This document shows, one piece after another, positions 23,910 to 34,919 of a DNA stretch of 64,000 nucleotides. Each line of letters opens with the position of its first letter. The first letter of the stretch is position 1. The stretch is taken from NCBI GenBank assembly GCA_017562135.1, contig QEYB01001046.1:1054001-1118000 (forward strand), written 5' to 3'. The stretch comes from Dipylidium caninum. Taxonomy: Eukaryota > Platyhelminthes > Cestoda > Cyclophyllidea > Dipylidiidae. The notes under the pieces were generated by a model, which searched no databases, was not told where the DNA came from, and was given only the letters and a program-made list of their open reading frames with translations. The position numbers were made by a program, and so were the translations under genes.

Positions 23910-25766
23910 ATTCTCTTTCCTTTTCATGTACTTAACAAGTCGGTTCTAGTTTTTTTTTCGGTTAAAAATGCCATATATTTATTCCTAACGTTATTTTTTA
24001 AAGTTTGCCTTGGTCGTTGACACTTAAAGTACTTTTACTTCCTTACCTCTCTTTCATTATTCGGTTTAGCGGTCAAGTTCAATCAATTTACTCGTTTGAT
24101 TTAAAGAATGTGGCAAATTGCGATTCATAGATCGGATGTGCCTCGTAACTCACCTTTTGGCTGTAATGGCCACAGTCCAAGCCTCAATCGACGACCCATC
24201 ATTGCAGACTACCAGGGACCCGTCAATTCCGGAAAAGCATGTGCGAAATTCCAGAGAGTTGCGCCCCATGCTCAACCTCAGGAGGGAAGTCAAAGGTTAT
24301 GATTTCATCAGCAGTGACTATAAAAGGTCTGGTGCGTCTCCTGTTGGCATTTAACAAAGAGGAAACTTGATCGCGGACAACGGCGCAACAATACAAATGG
24401 GAAGCATTCATTATCACGCTTTAGTGCTTCCGAACCTGCAAGATTAGTGATAATTACCGAGGAAATTTAATGCATCGGTAACAGCGGCAGCAGCGGTTGA
24501 GATTGAGTGTCTATCCGAGTAAATGAGCGTTTTTACTTCCCCGTTTGTGGTTAAACGGCCTCCAATGTTATTCTCTGTCAGAGGCACCGTGAATTCTAGT
24601 TAGTTTTGGCCTTTTGAGGTCACCGTAGCCCACCTCGACTGCGTGTCCCGAGTGCGACTGGCTCACCCCCTCGGGTGCCGCCATTTCTCGAGGCCGTGGG
24701 CACCCTGACCCGGTTGGGGCGCAGCCCTCCTGCCGCCGAGGCTCTGGTCTCCTCTTCACCATTCTGGGAACACGTCACTCAGACGCTTTTTTGGGAGTTC
24801 AGGACACTTCTCTGTGTATTTTGCTGTCGTATCAATGGTAGCTTATCTGTCCGAGTTGAACTAGTGCATAAACGCAATAATTGGACAAATCGTTTTTACA
24901 AGGGGTGGGGGGGGGGACTCAAATCATAATTTGCTTTCCGCCAAATCTAACTTAGCATTCAGTACACATTCTCCCTCCCAGAAGGCTAGAATTTTTGATT
25001 CATTTTGACGTGGGCATTTTTGTGTCCATTACATTATTCTCGGAATGAAAGTTGAGTGGAAGAACCCACTCGGCCCCGTAGGAGTCGTCTCTCCTTTGTG
25101 GCATGATCCTCCACCTCAGACCACCTACTAAACTTAGCAGTGGCCTTCCAATAGCCTCCCTTGTTCTTTGGCGGTTCTACTGTGGGTTAATCCACCACTG
25201 ATCTAAATAGATTCCTTAAATGCGAGTAGGTGCGCCGCTGTGTTAACTCTAGCGTTTGTAACCTCCATATTCGTATGCTTCCTTTGAGTTAGTCCAAGTA
25301 TTTTGGAGTTTAACCTAACGTCTTCCCTTCCGAGTGTCCCACTCTCCACAGACTGCGACAGGGGACTAGCGTCGGTTGTTGATCCGCACTTACTGGAGGC
25401 AGGCGTGGTGAAAACGAGGCCTAACCTCCCGAGGCATAAGCGAGACATGACAAGCTTCACTACTTTCAGGCTTGTCAGTAACTCGAGTAAGAAATATTGC
25501 ATTTCTAAAAAGTGCTTCTCAGACTACGGCACCAAATTGGTGAGCTCTCTCCTCTTCGGACGACTGGTCACGTCAGGCTAAATAGTGAGAAGTGTGCGAG
25601 TCCATTCTGACGCGCGCGCAAAATCAACGTTGAGGCGACCTAAAATTTTGGCCTTTCAGTTGACACGGTTCAGAATTTGTGACTTTTGTTTCGATTCACT
25701 GGCATGAACTGCTCACTCGCCTTTGACCTGCCATGATAAATTGTTAGGCTTAGTAATATTAGCTTT

Positions 25767-25800
25767 TGTTGTTGTTGTTGTTGAAGAAGAAGAAGAAGAA
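25767..25800. repeat. (GTT)n(GAA)n compound microsatellite
   Basis: Six TTG/GTT units run directly into six GAA units. Confidence 0.95.
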
Positions 25801-27706
25801 ATGAGGGAATATTAGAACATTTAATTGAATACGCAAACAGTTAACAAGGCGCAACCCCTGACCTCCTTTTCACAGTCTTCACATTTCAGCTTCTTCTAAA
25901 AGGAGGAGGGCGAATTACTGGCAAGGTAAGCCTGAGCACTGAGCAATCAGACACTTTACGAGGTTATTAAGCCATGTAAAAAATACTTACGTTGTTCTTT
26001 TTGCGTGCAGGAACTATCTGAAAGTCAGACAAGATGGACATAAAATTTTACAGTTTACAGGCTCATGGACGGCGTAGCAAGACCGTCTATACGATGCAAT
26101 TTAGCGCCACACATCTCCCCTCCCCATTGCTGAAGGTATTTATAGTGTTGGAGATGGCCTACGACAAGTTTCGTGCAGCGGCCACTCTTGTTGTGGTTTT
26201 TTTCTCTACACACAATCAGTAGGAGGATATTTGTTGCTCAGAGGGAGAAGACAGACGCTGCGACTGACCATTTTTGGAGAGGAGACAAGAGGCGCGGGGA
26301 AAGGGTGCATTCACTAGGATTCACAATCAATCATTTCCCACCTTCTTAATACGGTCCATTGCGCCTTGCAGAAAGTTCAGCACAGGTCCCTAAAGGGTAA
26401 CATCATTAAGGCGTGTTTTCTTCTTGCGCCACGGCTACAGTAACTCATGGCACACTTCACTGGTGCTTGATTAACTAATACGAGGGAAATAAGTTTGAAC
26501 TTGCCCTGTTGGCTGTACGTTCTTCTGCCTGAAGGAAAGCAATTAAACAAGCATTACTTGGGAGCATCTGGAATGCCCCGGCCGAGGCGAGTTCGGACAC
26601 AAAGTAGTCAATTGTTCATGCTATTATCAGAGGATCCGTGGCCTAGTTGCTTCCTCAGCGCAGGTAACAGAGCGTTAATGTAGAAAGGGGAAGAGGGAAC
26701 TGCGTACCAGCTTTCTGTGCTCCAGACTGTCAAAGTACATTAAGTGGCCTAATCTTTGTGTTATCAGATGAAATTGCTTTCCCCGTCGAGTGAAAATGAA
26801 GCATGGCTTATGTCCGTGTCAGGGGGCGTCTGAGTCTTGGAGAACGTCTTCCTCGGCCTTTTGGGTCCAAAATTAACACCACAAACCCCAAACCCACAGA
26901 AGTTTGGTGAGGAATAAAATCGCACGTAAAGCGAGGGGTTAAATGGGTGAAAATAAATAGAATGTTGGAATTACCCATTGCTCCTCCGTTAAGGGTGGAT
27001 CAAGCATCACCGGCTCCGCAATCACTTCTTTTGACTGGAATCACTGTGAGTGTGGGGCTGACAAGGCAGCGGCACCGCACGTGTGGCCGCCCACTCGGCT
27101 GTCAGCGGGTGTGTGACGCCACTCCACGTGACGACGGCCCGCACACGAGGCCTCTCTGCTCCGTCGACGCAGTCCGGCGCCGAGTGACTCCTGACAGTCA
27201 GCTCTGTGCTCGGACGAGAGACTGTGTTCGCGTGGTTACCAGACCACATTTTAGTTACTACGGCAATCACACTTGCAGCAGAATGGACTTTTACAATGAA
27301 GAATGACCCTGATTCACCGTCTGTTAGGCTGTTAGGACGGCTTTTGGGGCAACTGCCAATTCGTTTTGTGGCCCAATTCTCCGGTCTTCCACGTGGACAC
27401 CTACTTAACGTATCGACACACAGACTCTGCGGCTGTGTCCGACTTGCCGTTGGAGACTTATGTGCGCCCCAAAACTTAGGTGAAAACCAAGCAAAACCTC
27501 TAGTACATCACGGGCCCATCTGTCTACCACAAATTAAACAAACCGACGGTCGAAAGAGGCGCCTGTCGCTCACAAGTACTCATTTCCTTTCACAGGGACA
27601 CCAGTAGGAGGCCTTGGAGCAGCTGAACGGAAATTCAGGGGACTGCGAGGCGTTTAACAAGCGCAAAACATGCACCAGAACGGAAGTCGGTTCTATTTAT
27701 TGGCGG

Positions 27707-27737
27707 CGCTGCTGTCCCCTCACCGGTGACAGCAGCG
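27707..27737. other. Perfect 10-bp hairpin
   Basis: Inverted repeat CGCTGCTGTC (27707-27716) and GACAGCAGCG (27728-27737) around an 11-base loop, 40-75 bp beyond the minus-strand poly(A) signal. Confidence 0.6.
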
Positions 27738-27776
27738 GGGCCCGTGGACCACTGAGTGGAGCATAAAATCAAGCTA

Positions 27777-27782
27777 TTTATT
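27777..27782 (-). terminator. AATAAA poly(A) signal of the charged-protein gene
   Basis: A minus-strand AATAAA 111 bp past the stop codon at 27893, in the right place to end that transcript. It independently supports the gene model. Confidence 0.65.
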
Positions 27783-27892
27783 GAAGTACAAAATCACAGG
27801 TGGACAGTGCGCGAAAGCTTTAAAAAAGAAAAAGATTATAACGACGCCGCGCACACAAAGTAGTGACAAAATATTGACTTTGTACACACTAT

Positions 27893-28842
27893 TCAAAACA
27901 CTTCCACTGCAGTTTCACTCTCCCGTGGGCCACCACCTTGAACATCCTGCAGTTCACTCCCATTCGCCGCATCCTCCGTCTCCTGGGGTTCTTCTCCTAA
28001 AGCCCAATTCAACATTATTAATTTGATGCAAAACATTGAAAAAGTGTGAATAAGGGACCAACCCTTAGTGGCCGCCGAGTCGCCCGACTCTTCCTCCTTT
28101 TTGCAAGGCTCAGCGGCCTTTTCCTGCCCTTCAGCCGCCTCGTCACTCTTCTTCTCGTCTGTTTTCTCTGCCTTATTGCCCTTTCCGTTGGTCATCGGCC
28201 CAGATTTACCCGTCTTTAGTGGGGAAGTAATGAGGCGTATTACCACTAAGGCGTTTTCAATGCGTGGTTATTCACCTTCGACCCCAAACTCACCTTTTTC
28301 TCGCCCTTATTGGGATGTTTCTGCAAACAAAATGACCAGATTAATTAGGGCCAACATGATATTTTTACGATAAGAGGTAGCAAGTGCTGCACATACTCCA
28401 TAGAAGTTGGTCATCTTCTTCATCCAATTCCGCACACTGTGTTTCTTCTATGAAAGTGAAGAGAAATGTTTCTTTCAGTGTAACAGTACAGACGGGTGAA
28501 AGGTACATGTTTAAAAAAATGAGGATGACCAACGCCACCGGGTTTCCGCACTGTTGCATAATCGGTTTGAGGCTTCCGAGCATGAAATGTCAATGAAAGA
28601 TAAATTTTTTTCATTAACTAACCGATTTAGCCTCGTTGGTTCCCTCCTCAATGGCCGCCTGTTCAACTACAGCATCGTCCTTGACAGCCACCTTTTTAAA
28701 AGATGTCGGAAAACATTTAACACAAAGGTAAAAAACTCAAACTGTAAGGTTAAGGATGTCATAGTGAGTATCTCAATGAAAGTTAAATACATGCAAGGAA
28801 CTATTAACGTACCGCAGAATCGCCACTTCCCACCTCCGCCAT
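27893..28842 (-). CDS. Unrecognised 143-residue charged protein, six exons
   Basis: Exons, 5' to 3': 28842-28813, 28691-28623, 28447-28397, 28320-28294 (27 bp), 28213-28063, 27996-27893. Donors are GTACGT, GTTAGT, GTATGT, GTGAGT and GTTGGT; acceptors are AG after pyrimidine tracts. Four junctions are phase 0 and the last is phase 1. The protein starts MAEVGSGDSA. A basic centre (KKHSVRNWMKKMTNFYG, then KHPNKGEKK) leads to a Lys/Glu-rich stretch (EKTDEKKSDEAAEGQEK) and an acidic end (EEPQETEDAANGSEL). No signal peptide or membrane segment is present. The composition recalls small nuclear or chromatin-associated proteins such as HMGN, but no diagnostic motif was seen, so no function is assigned. 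An AATAAA follows and a paired CCAAT box precedes it. Confidence 0.72.
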
Positions 28843-28922
28843 CACGCAGATCTGCCACACCAGGAGTTGTGACCTACGGATGAGGTCTCGGCACTTATAT
28901 CGGAACGGGATGCTCGGCTACG

Positions 28923-28955
28923 ATTGGCTCACTGCGAACTGCCTGACGAGCCAAT
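28923..28955 (-). promoter_or_regulatory. Inverted CCAAT-box pair upstream of the charged-protein gene
   Basis: ATTGGCTC (28923-28930) and GAGCCAAT (28948-28955) form a perfect 8-bp inverted repeat about 80-110 bp upstream of the minus-strand start codon, in a CpG-rich stretch. This suits an NF-Y-type promoter; binding is inferred. Confidence 0.5.
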
Positions 28956-31900
28956 GAGAGACCGAGGGGGCTCTTTTATGACACAGGCCTTCCACGGGCC
29001 AGGAGCGGCCGGTTGGCCGAGCAGGCGGCGGGTAGGCGGCCTGCACAAAGACATTTGCCCAAAATTCGTGAGGCTCTCGTCGGGTTGCGTGAGGAGAGAG
29101 CGCTCACTTCTTGGGAGTTGCCGCAGGTCTAGGCGGGAGAACTAAACGGCCACGCCTCTTTCCCAACCAGGTGAGGTGGACGGAGGGGCGAAGGGGCTCA
29201 GCGGAGTCAGGCCTGGTAAGGCTGCAGGACTTGGTGATTGGAGCAGGGCTGGCTTGGCATCGGCTTGGCCACCAAACCTCACTTCACACCGTCTCCTCTC
29301 TAATCTCCATGCTCACCCGTTCAGTTCACAACTTCCCATGATTCACGTCAAGTGGCATTAAGTATACCTTATTCAGTCCTAATGGCTACCTGAGACAGCA
29401 TGCTGCTCACTGGCTTCGTCCTCGTTAATAGCTGCTTCCCCCACTGGCATCTTCATTCAATTATCCCCCACCTCTCCTCCGCTCACTCACTCATTCATTA
29501 GGCCCTCTCCTCCCCTCGCATAATGCGTAGCCGGTGAGGGTTCCGCCCTGCGTCTTGCGTAATTCCTCCACTGGAACAGAGTTAATTGCCAATGAGTGAC
29601 TTCCACCTCTCAAGCTCTAAGGCATGAAAACCCGGCGGCATACCAGATTTTTTTCCTCAAAGATGGCGTGAGTCGAAACGAGTACGAGTAGTTGACCCCT
29701 TCCAACTAAGTCTGACTTCTTCCAGACTTGCGCATAAATATGCTCTCTTCGCACAGTGTCCCTCTTCCCACCCCCTTTTCATGAAATTTCACTAAATAGC
29801 CATTTTCGGGCAACAAGGGGTGGGACTCACCCTCAATCCGGTTAACGCGACCATGCCTCACCTGCTAATTTTACATTCTAAGCTGTTTTTGTGATTGCAC
29901 AGCAGGTGAAGGAAGATCCGAGGGCGGTTTGACTGCCGCGCACGTTTAATGTCTGACTACAATTGCCTTGTTTACAACGTGAGTTTGAGACGCGAGTTAC
30001 GAAATTCTAAACTTTAAGGGGTTTAGCCTGGAGGAAATGGTGGGCTTGAGACTGCTCCAACCGGAGTTGAGACATTTCTGCGCAATTAGCAGACCGTGAA
30101 AAGTTGTTTTTGCCCCCACCTCCTCGTTCTCACAACAACATCTACCCAGGAGGGAGCAGTTTTTAACTCAACTTCTGTAATCTTAATGCACGACTTTTAG
30201 GGTAAATTTAGGGTAAATTTCAGTATTAAAGCCCAACTCCCCTGGTGGGGTTGGCGCTGTACCAGTCGTAAATATATGTCAAGTTGGACGCCCTAATCCC
30301 TGGTCCACCAACAGTTTGGCCGCATAAACAACGTATGTCTGACTAATTCACTTTTCCCCTCGTGGTCCTCGCGGCCGGCGCAGTTGCTTCCTCGCCCAGC
30401 AATAGCTGGGACATGGAAACGGCGGAAGCGTGGAGAAGCGAGCGAATCCGCCGATGTTGTGGGATGGAAGAAGTTGTGGGGAATCGCACCCCCACACCCA
30501 CTTGCACCACTGCGTGAACACGACTTCTCGTTTGCCAACTCTTTCGCCTCCCCTCAGCCGCCCCTGTTAACACTTACTAATTTGGTTCCGGTTAATGGGA
30601 GCGAGTGCTCAAATTTGCGGAGTTGTGCTATTGTTGTAGAGACAACGTTTTGTCGGTCGCCAAGGCAGCAATTGTACAATGTAGTCATGGAGATAATTTT
30701 ATGCTGGACGGCAGCAAGTTCACACTCAGTCGGGGTATTCACAAGGACCTCATTCTTCGGGTGCAGTGCGGCGCGCCGCGGAGACAAAAGGACTGGTCGT
30801 CAGCCTCCGCTCTTCTCGCAGTTGGTCAATGAGGCTCACTCGGCAACTAGTGTAAACGCTTGACGACCTACTGAATACATGTTTTGTTTTCACTTGGTTT
30901 CGTTCAGCTTCACTCGCTCATGTTTGTGTGTTGGAGTAGAAACACCGAAGAGTGCACGAAAGTGACGATTATTTATGTCTCTGGGCTGAAGCCCTGAACG
31001 CACTAAGTGGACACAAAGTGAACAGTCATTGGCACCGCCAACTCTTAATTGTCCTTCCTCCTTCCCCAACCACTTGCATCTCCGCCCCGTTAACTGCAGG
31101 GGATTTTAAGCGTTGTTGGCGGTTTCACTGAAGGCACCCAACGCGTAGCGCCACCGTCTAGTGAGCGTAAACAGTTTGAGGTGATTCAGACAAAATTCCA
31201 CTTATCGCCACTGGCTACATCACAAAGGTCCTCGTGACTCACGATGCCTTCAACTTTTAGTCAACTGTTGTGAGGTCTATTTGGCGCAATTCAGAATGGT
31301 GACCCTTGAATCGCACATTTGTACAAGTTAACTGGAATAGTCTGACAAAAGCGTATGTGTGGAGTCAGACTTCAGCGAAAAGTGACAGAGACGACGAAGA
31401 CGCATCGGAGCTCGCGGGTTGCGTGAGCGCGTTTGCCATCCTGACTGCCTCGAGAGAGGGCGGTGGTGTTAGCCCGACACTGACCCAACTCAAACTGACA
31501 GGTGCAAATACTGTCACACATGTGTTATCCGAGGTGAATGTTTTGCGCCTAGCATTACGATGCTCCACAAGTGTGATTGTTGGGTAAACAGTGTGTGTAA
31601 CTCAACCTGTTACCAGGCGATGGTTTGGCTTTGCTCTACGGGGTGGTAAAGAGGTCTTTCTGCTACCCGGAACTCCGACAGGAGGCCAAGCTTTGACCTG
31701 GTGAAGTGCTGATAGGTCCAACCCACCAAGCCCTGCTCCAGGACGTGTTGATGGTGGAGTTCGCCTACATTGGGCCTCCTCTTCCTCCTCAACTCGCCTT
31801 CATTTTTGGTAAATGCGGAAAAACTCCGAGAGTAATGGGAGAGCCTTCTGATATATTTCCACCTTGAATGGAAAGGTTAGGACCTCTGACTAAGCTGAGT

Positions 31901-34024
31901 CGCACAGAGCACCTTCTTGGAGTATCCTCCCGTCCCCTTCATCTCCTCCCACTGGCATTGAGAACCACAGCGGTTTCCCCCTCACCGACGCGTATCTCAT
32001 AAATTCCTAAATCGACCTCCCAAAAAGCTCGCCTTTTCTATCCACTCGGGGAGAAAGACTTACTCTGTGGGTGCCGAATGGATCTATTTCGTGTAATTGT
32101 GCCATTTACATTACTCTTGCCATAATATTAGCAAAGATAAAGTTTTCATGTCCAAACCTTCACTTCTCGACAGTTGATTACCTTTGCCACAAATTCTGTG
32201 ACTGCATAGGTGAGACACCACAAGATTGCGTCACTTCTGCCACACACTGACCCTCAAAGTCTACTTTGGCGAAAGATTTGAGAGCTCAGAACAGACGCAT
32301 TGCCGGAGACGCCTTGGTACATTTGAAATAGACCAAAATGGCGTGGGAGCGACGTAGGGTATGTTTATTCGGGGCTTTCGGTCAGGTCCAAAGACTGCAA
32401 GTCACTTTGTCGCATTGATCACCCGCGGCGGCACTATAAATAACAAACTGCCATGTTTTCATAGACCACGAGCACCCAGCATTTATGTTGTCACACTGCG
32501 AGGCGTTGGAGGGCTAAAGGTCGTTCCAACTTCGAGGCAGACAAGCCTTAGGAGCCTAGATAAGGGTGGAATGGGACACTGCGACAGTCACCTTCCACTT
32601 ATGAAACAAATTCTTCCCTCTAGGAGTCTCCCGGGGTGATAATGCTCAAGGAGATGGGTCGTAAGTGCGCTGTGTTGGACAAAGACAATCAAAATACCAC
32701 GCTCAGGAAGCTCCAAACTTTCTTCTCTTCTCTTTTCTTTAAACTACGTAGACACAAAGCGACTCATAACTGGTGGGCGGCCGAGAGTGACTTACCCGAG
32801 CATAAATAAGCATGGCAATCTTTGAAATGGCCCTCGCCACCGAGTCGCCTGTGCCCGACGCTCGCTCTTCCCTTGCGTGCATCGGACACCGAGGCTGAGG
32901 AGCGAATTCTCAGTGTTCCCCAATGACAGAGCGCATATATTGCCTATCTACCCTTGTACAGTTGAGGCTAATGTACCAGTATCTTCTTGCCCTTTTCCTA
33001 CACATTCAAAACACACTTGGCACCAATTTTTTGTCTCACTTTAGAGTTGATTGGTCCCGTAAGAGTCCCCAAAAGGGCCTGTGATTACAGAGTGCCGCCG
33101 TAAATCACATCTTATCTTGGGGGACAATCGCGAAGGTGACTGTGATGCGTCTGAGATTCTCTCGGGTAACCGAAATGGACGTGGACGCTCCATTTCTTGG
33201 CAGAGCAATTTTCCTGCCGCACGGATAACAGCGAGATTTCACCACTGATGCCATCACTTGTTTCCCCACCTTGAATTCGGCTTCAGTTAGTTAGACTTTG
33301 CAGATTGACATTCTGCCGAGAGGGGCACCTCGTCTCGCCTTAAAAGGGGAACAAACTCCAGTGTGTGTCAATCTTCATCTCGCCTCCTCGGCAACTTGGG
33401 ACTGGCAGAGTCACCGTCTTGAATAGTTCATAGCCCTTGAAGTTCAGACAGAAATATGGCAAAATGAGCAGAGTGGGTGGAGTGAACACGTGAGAGAAAG
33501 GAAAAGGGAGACAAGGTGGCATTGAGAACTCGTGGCATTTTAAGCCTGCGTTCGCATAAGGCCTGAACCTACGCTCAGAGAAGCCTGCAGATGTAAATAA
33601 GCATTAATCTCGGCGGACATTCAGCGCCAACACCACCGATATTGAGGCGGTACCGCGGTGGAACGGGTAGGTTTACTATGGCACACGCACACCGCCAGTT
33701 GCGAATGCGCACAAAAAGGGAGAAGATTCTGTTAGGGCTTCGAGGTGCTGAGATTCTCTGACGGAGGAGGATTCGCGCTTCTTGCTTGATCAAAGTTGCC
33801 TTCGGGGAGAGTTGGTCGGGACACTACTGGCTTCGCCACCTCTTCCAAACGCAGTCGATGGTGTTGAGAGTCTAGAATCGAAAATCTATGCTATGCAAAA
33901 ATTTCCAACAGAAACATTTTGATGCAATTGAAAGCAACAAATGTGCACGTTCATTTCCTATGACACAAATGCCAATTTGTGTGACAGTGACCGACTTCAA
34001 ACAAATCGTAATCGCATCAAACAA
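28956..34024. other. Gene-poor region
   Basis: About 5 kb of mixed composition. Open frames are short, overlap in several frames and show no domain motif. A tandem AGGGTAAATTT pair occurs near 30198-30219. No gene is supported. Confidence 0.55.
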
Positions 34025-34919
34025 AACTAAGAACCTAGTTAGATGAACAGCACAGTGTTGGAGCCTCGACTTGAAGCACTTCGAAGCGAGTGCAGGCCTC
34101 GCACACGAGTCGACCTAACACAGACTCGAGGGTGGACGCGTGTACACTGCGGAATGCACGAAGACAGAACAACCGGGCAGGAACTCCACTCCCACCACTC
34201 TCGTTCGGACGAGGGCGAAGGACATTCCATTGTGCCAACTGACCGTAGGACTGTCAACTGATCTGTGTGCCAGACTCTTGTAACCGCCTTCAGCGAGATT
34301 ACTTACTGCAGATTGAATCTACTGCTCTGAGCAGACCTTGCCACAGGGGCATGTGGGCTCATCACAATATTCGGTGGAGTGGCAGTAGTTCTCGCTATTG
34401 CGATGGCTTTCGCGAGGAAGCCAAGATGAATGGTGAGAGGAATGGCGTTGCCCTCGCGTGCAGGCCAGCGGGTGGGGTTCGGGCGAATTCGGTTCCTCGA
34501 CGCCTCGAAGTCCGGTGGGATCGGGGAGGTGGAGACAGGACGAGGTGCACTTCTCCCCACACCCGAGGCTCACGCACCACTGTCAACGTCAGTCTGTTGC
34601 ACTTTCTCACTCCTTGTAGTGTCCAAGTTGTGTGCACCAACTCCTCGGGTGTTCGGTTGCTCGAGTGCTCGCGTTTGCAGACTTTGCTGCGTCCAGACGC
34701 CACGGGTAGAGGCAGCCACCGCCTACCCCGCTTCTCGAGGCAGCAGCCAGTGTGACACGGGGACATGCAGACTCGCGATCCCCACACATACCGGGGGAAA
34801 GTTTACGGAGACGTCCTATGAAGTCTTGAGCTGTAAACCACCAAAGCTGTGATAATTACTGGTGAAAGGGCAAGTGCTCAAGCCAAGAATGTTTCCACTA
34901 CTTGTATGCTCTGTTCCGG
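34025..34919. repeat. Dispersed repeat, copy A
   Basis: Matches 43619-44550 in the same orientation, nearly base for base between 34091 and about 34898 with only scattered single-base differences. Compared with copy B it carries about 40 extra bp near its left end and lacks the microsatellite block. The flanks share only weak similarity. Open frames of up to 162 codons occur but resemble no transposase or polymerase. Likely a non-autonomous mobile element or recent duplication. Confidence 0.85.

Larger units (their letters stand above)
23910..27776. other. Gene-poor region
   Basis: About 3.9 kb with only short, unconserved frames. It includes a poly-G run (about 24903-24915) and a (GTT)n(GAA)n compound repeat (25767-25800). 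No gene was recognised. Confidence 0.55.

Noticed and set aside
30384..30863. 159-codon frame in the gene-poor region
   Set aside because: Overlapped by equally long frames on both strands in GC-richer DNA; no domain or splice support.
34267..34755. 162-codon frame in repeat copy A (and 43823-44194 in copy B) as a transposon protein
   Set aside because: Copy B is frame-disrupted by the microsatellite insert, several frames are open at once, and no transposase, integrase or polymerase motif is visible.
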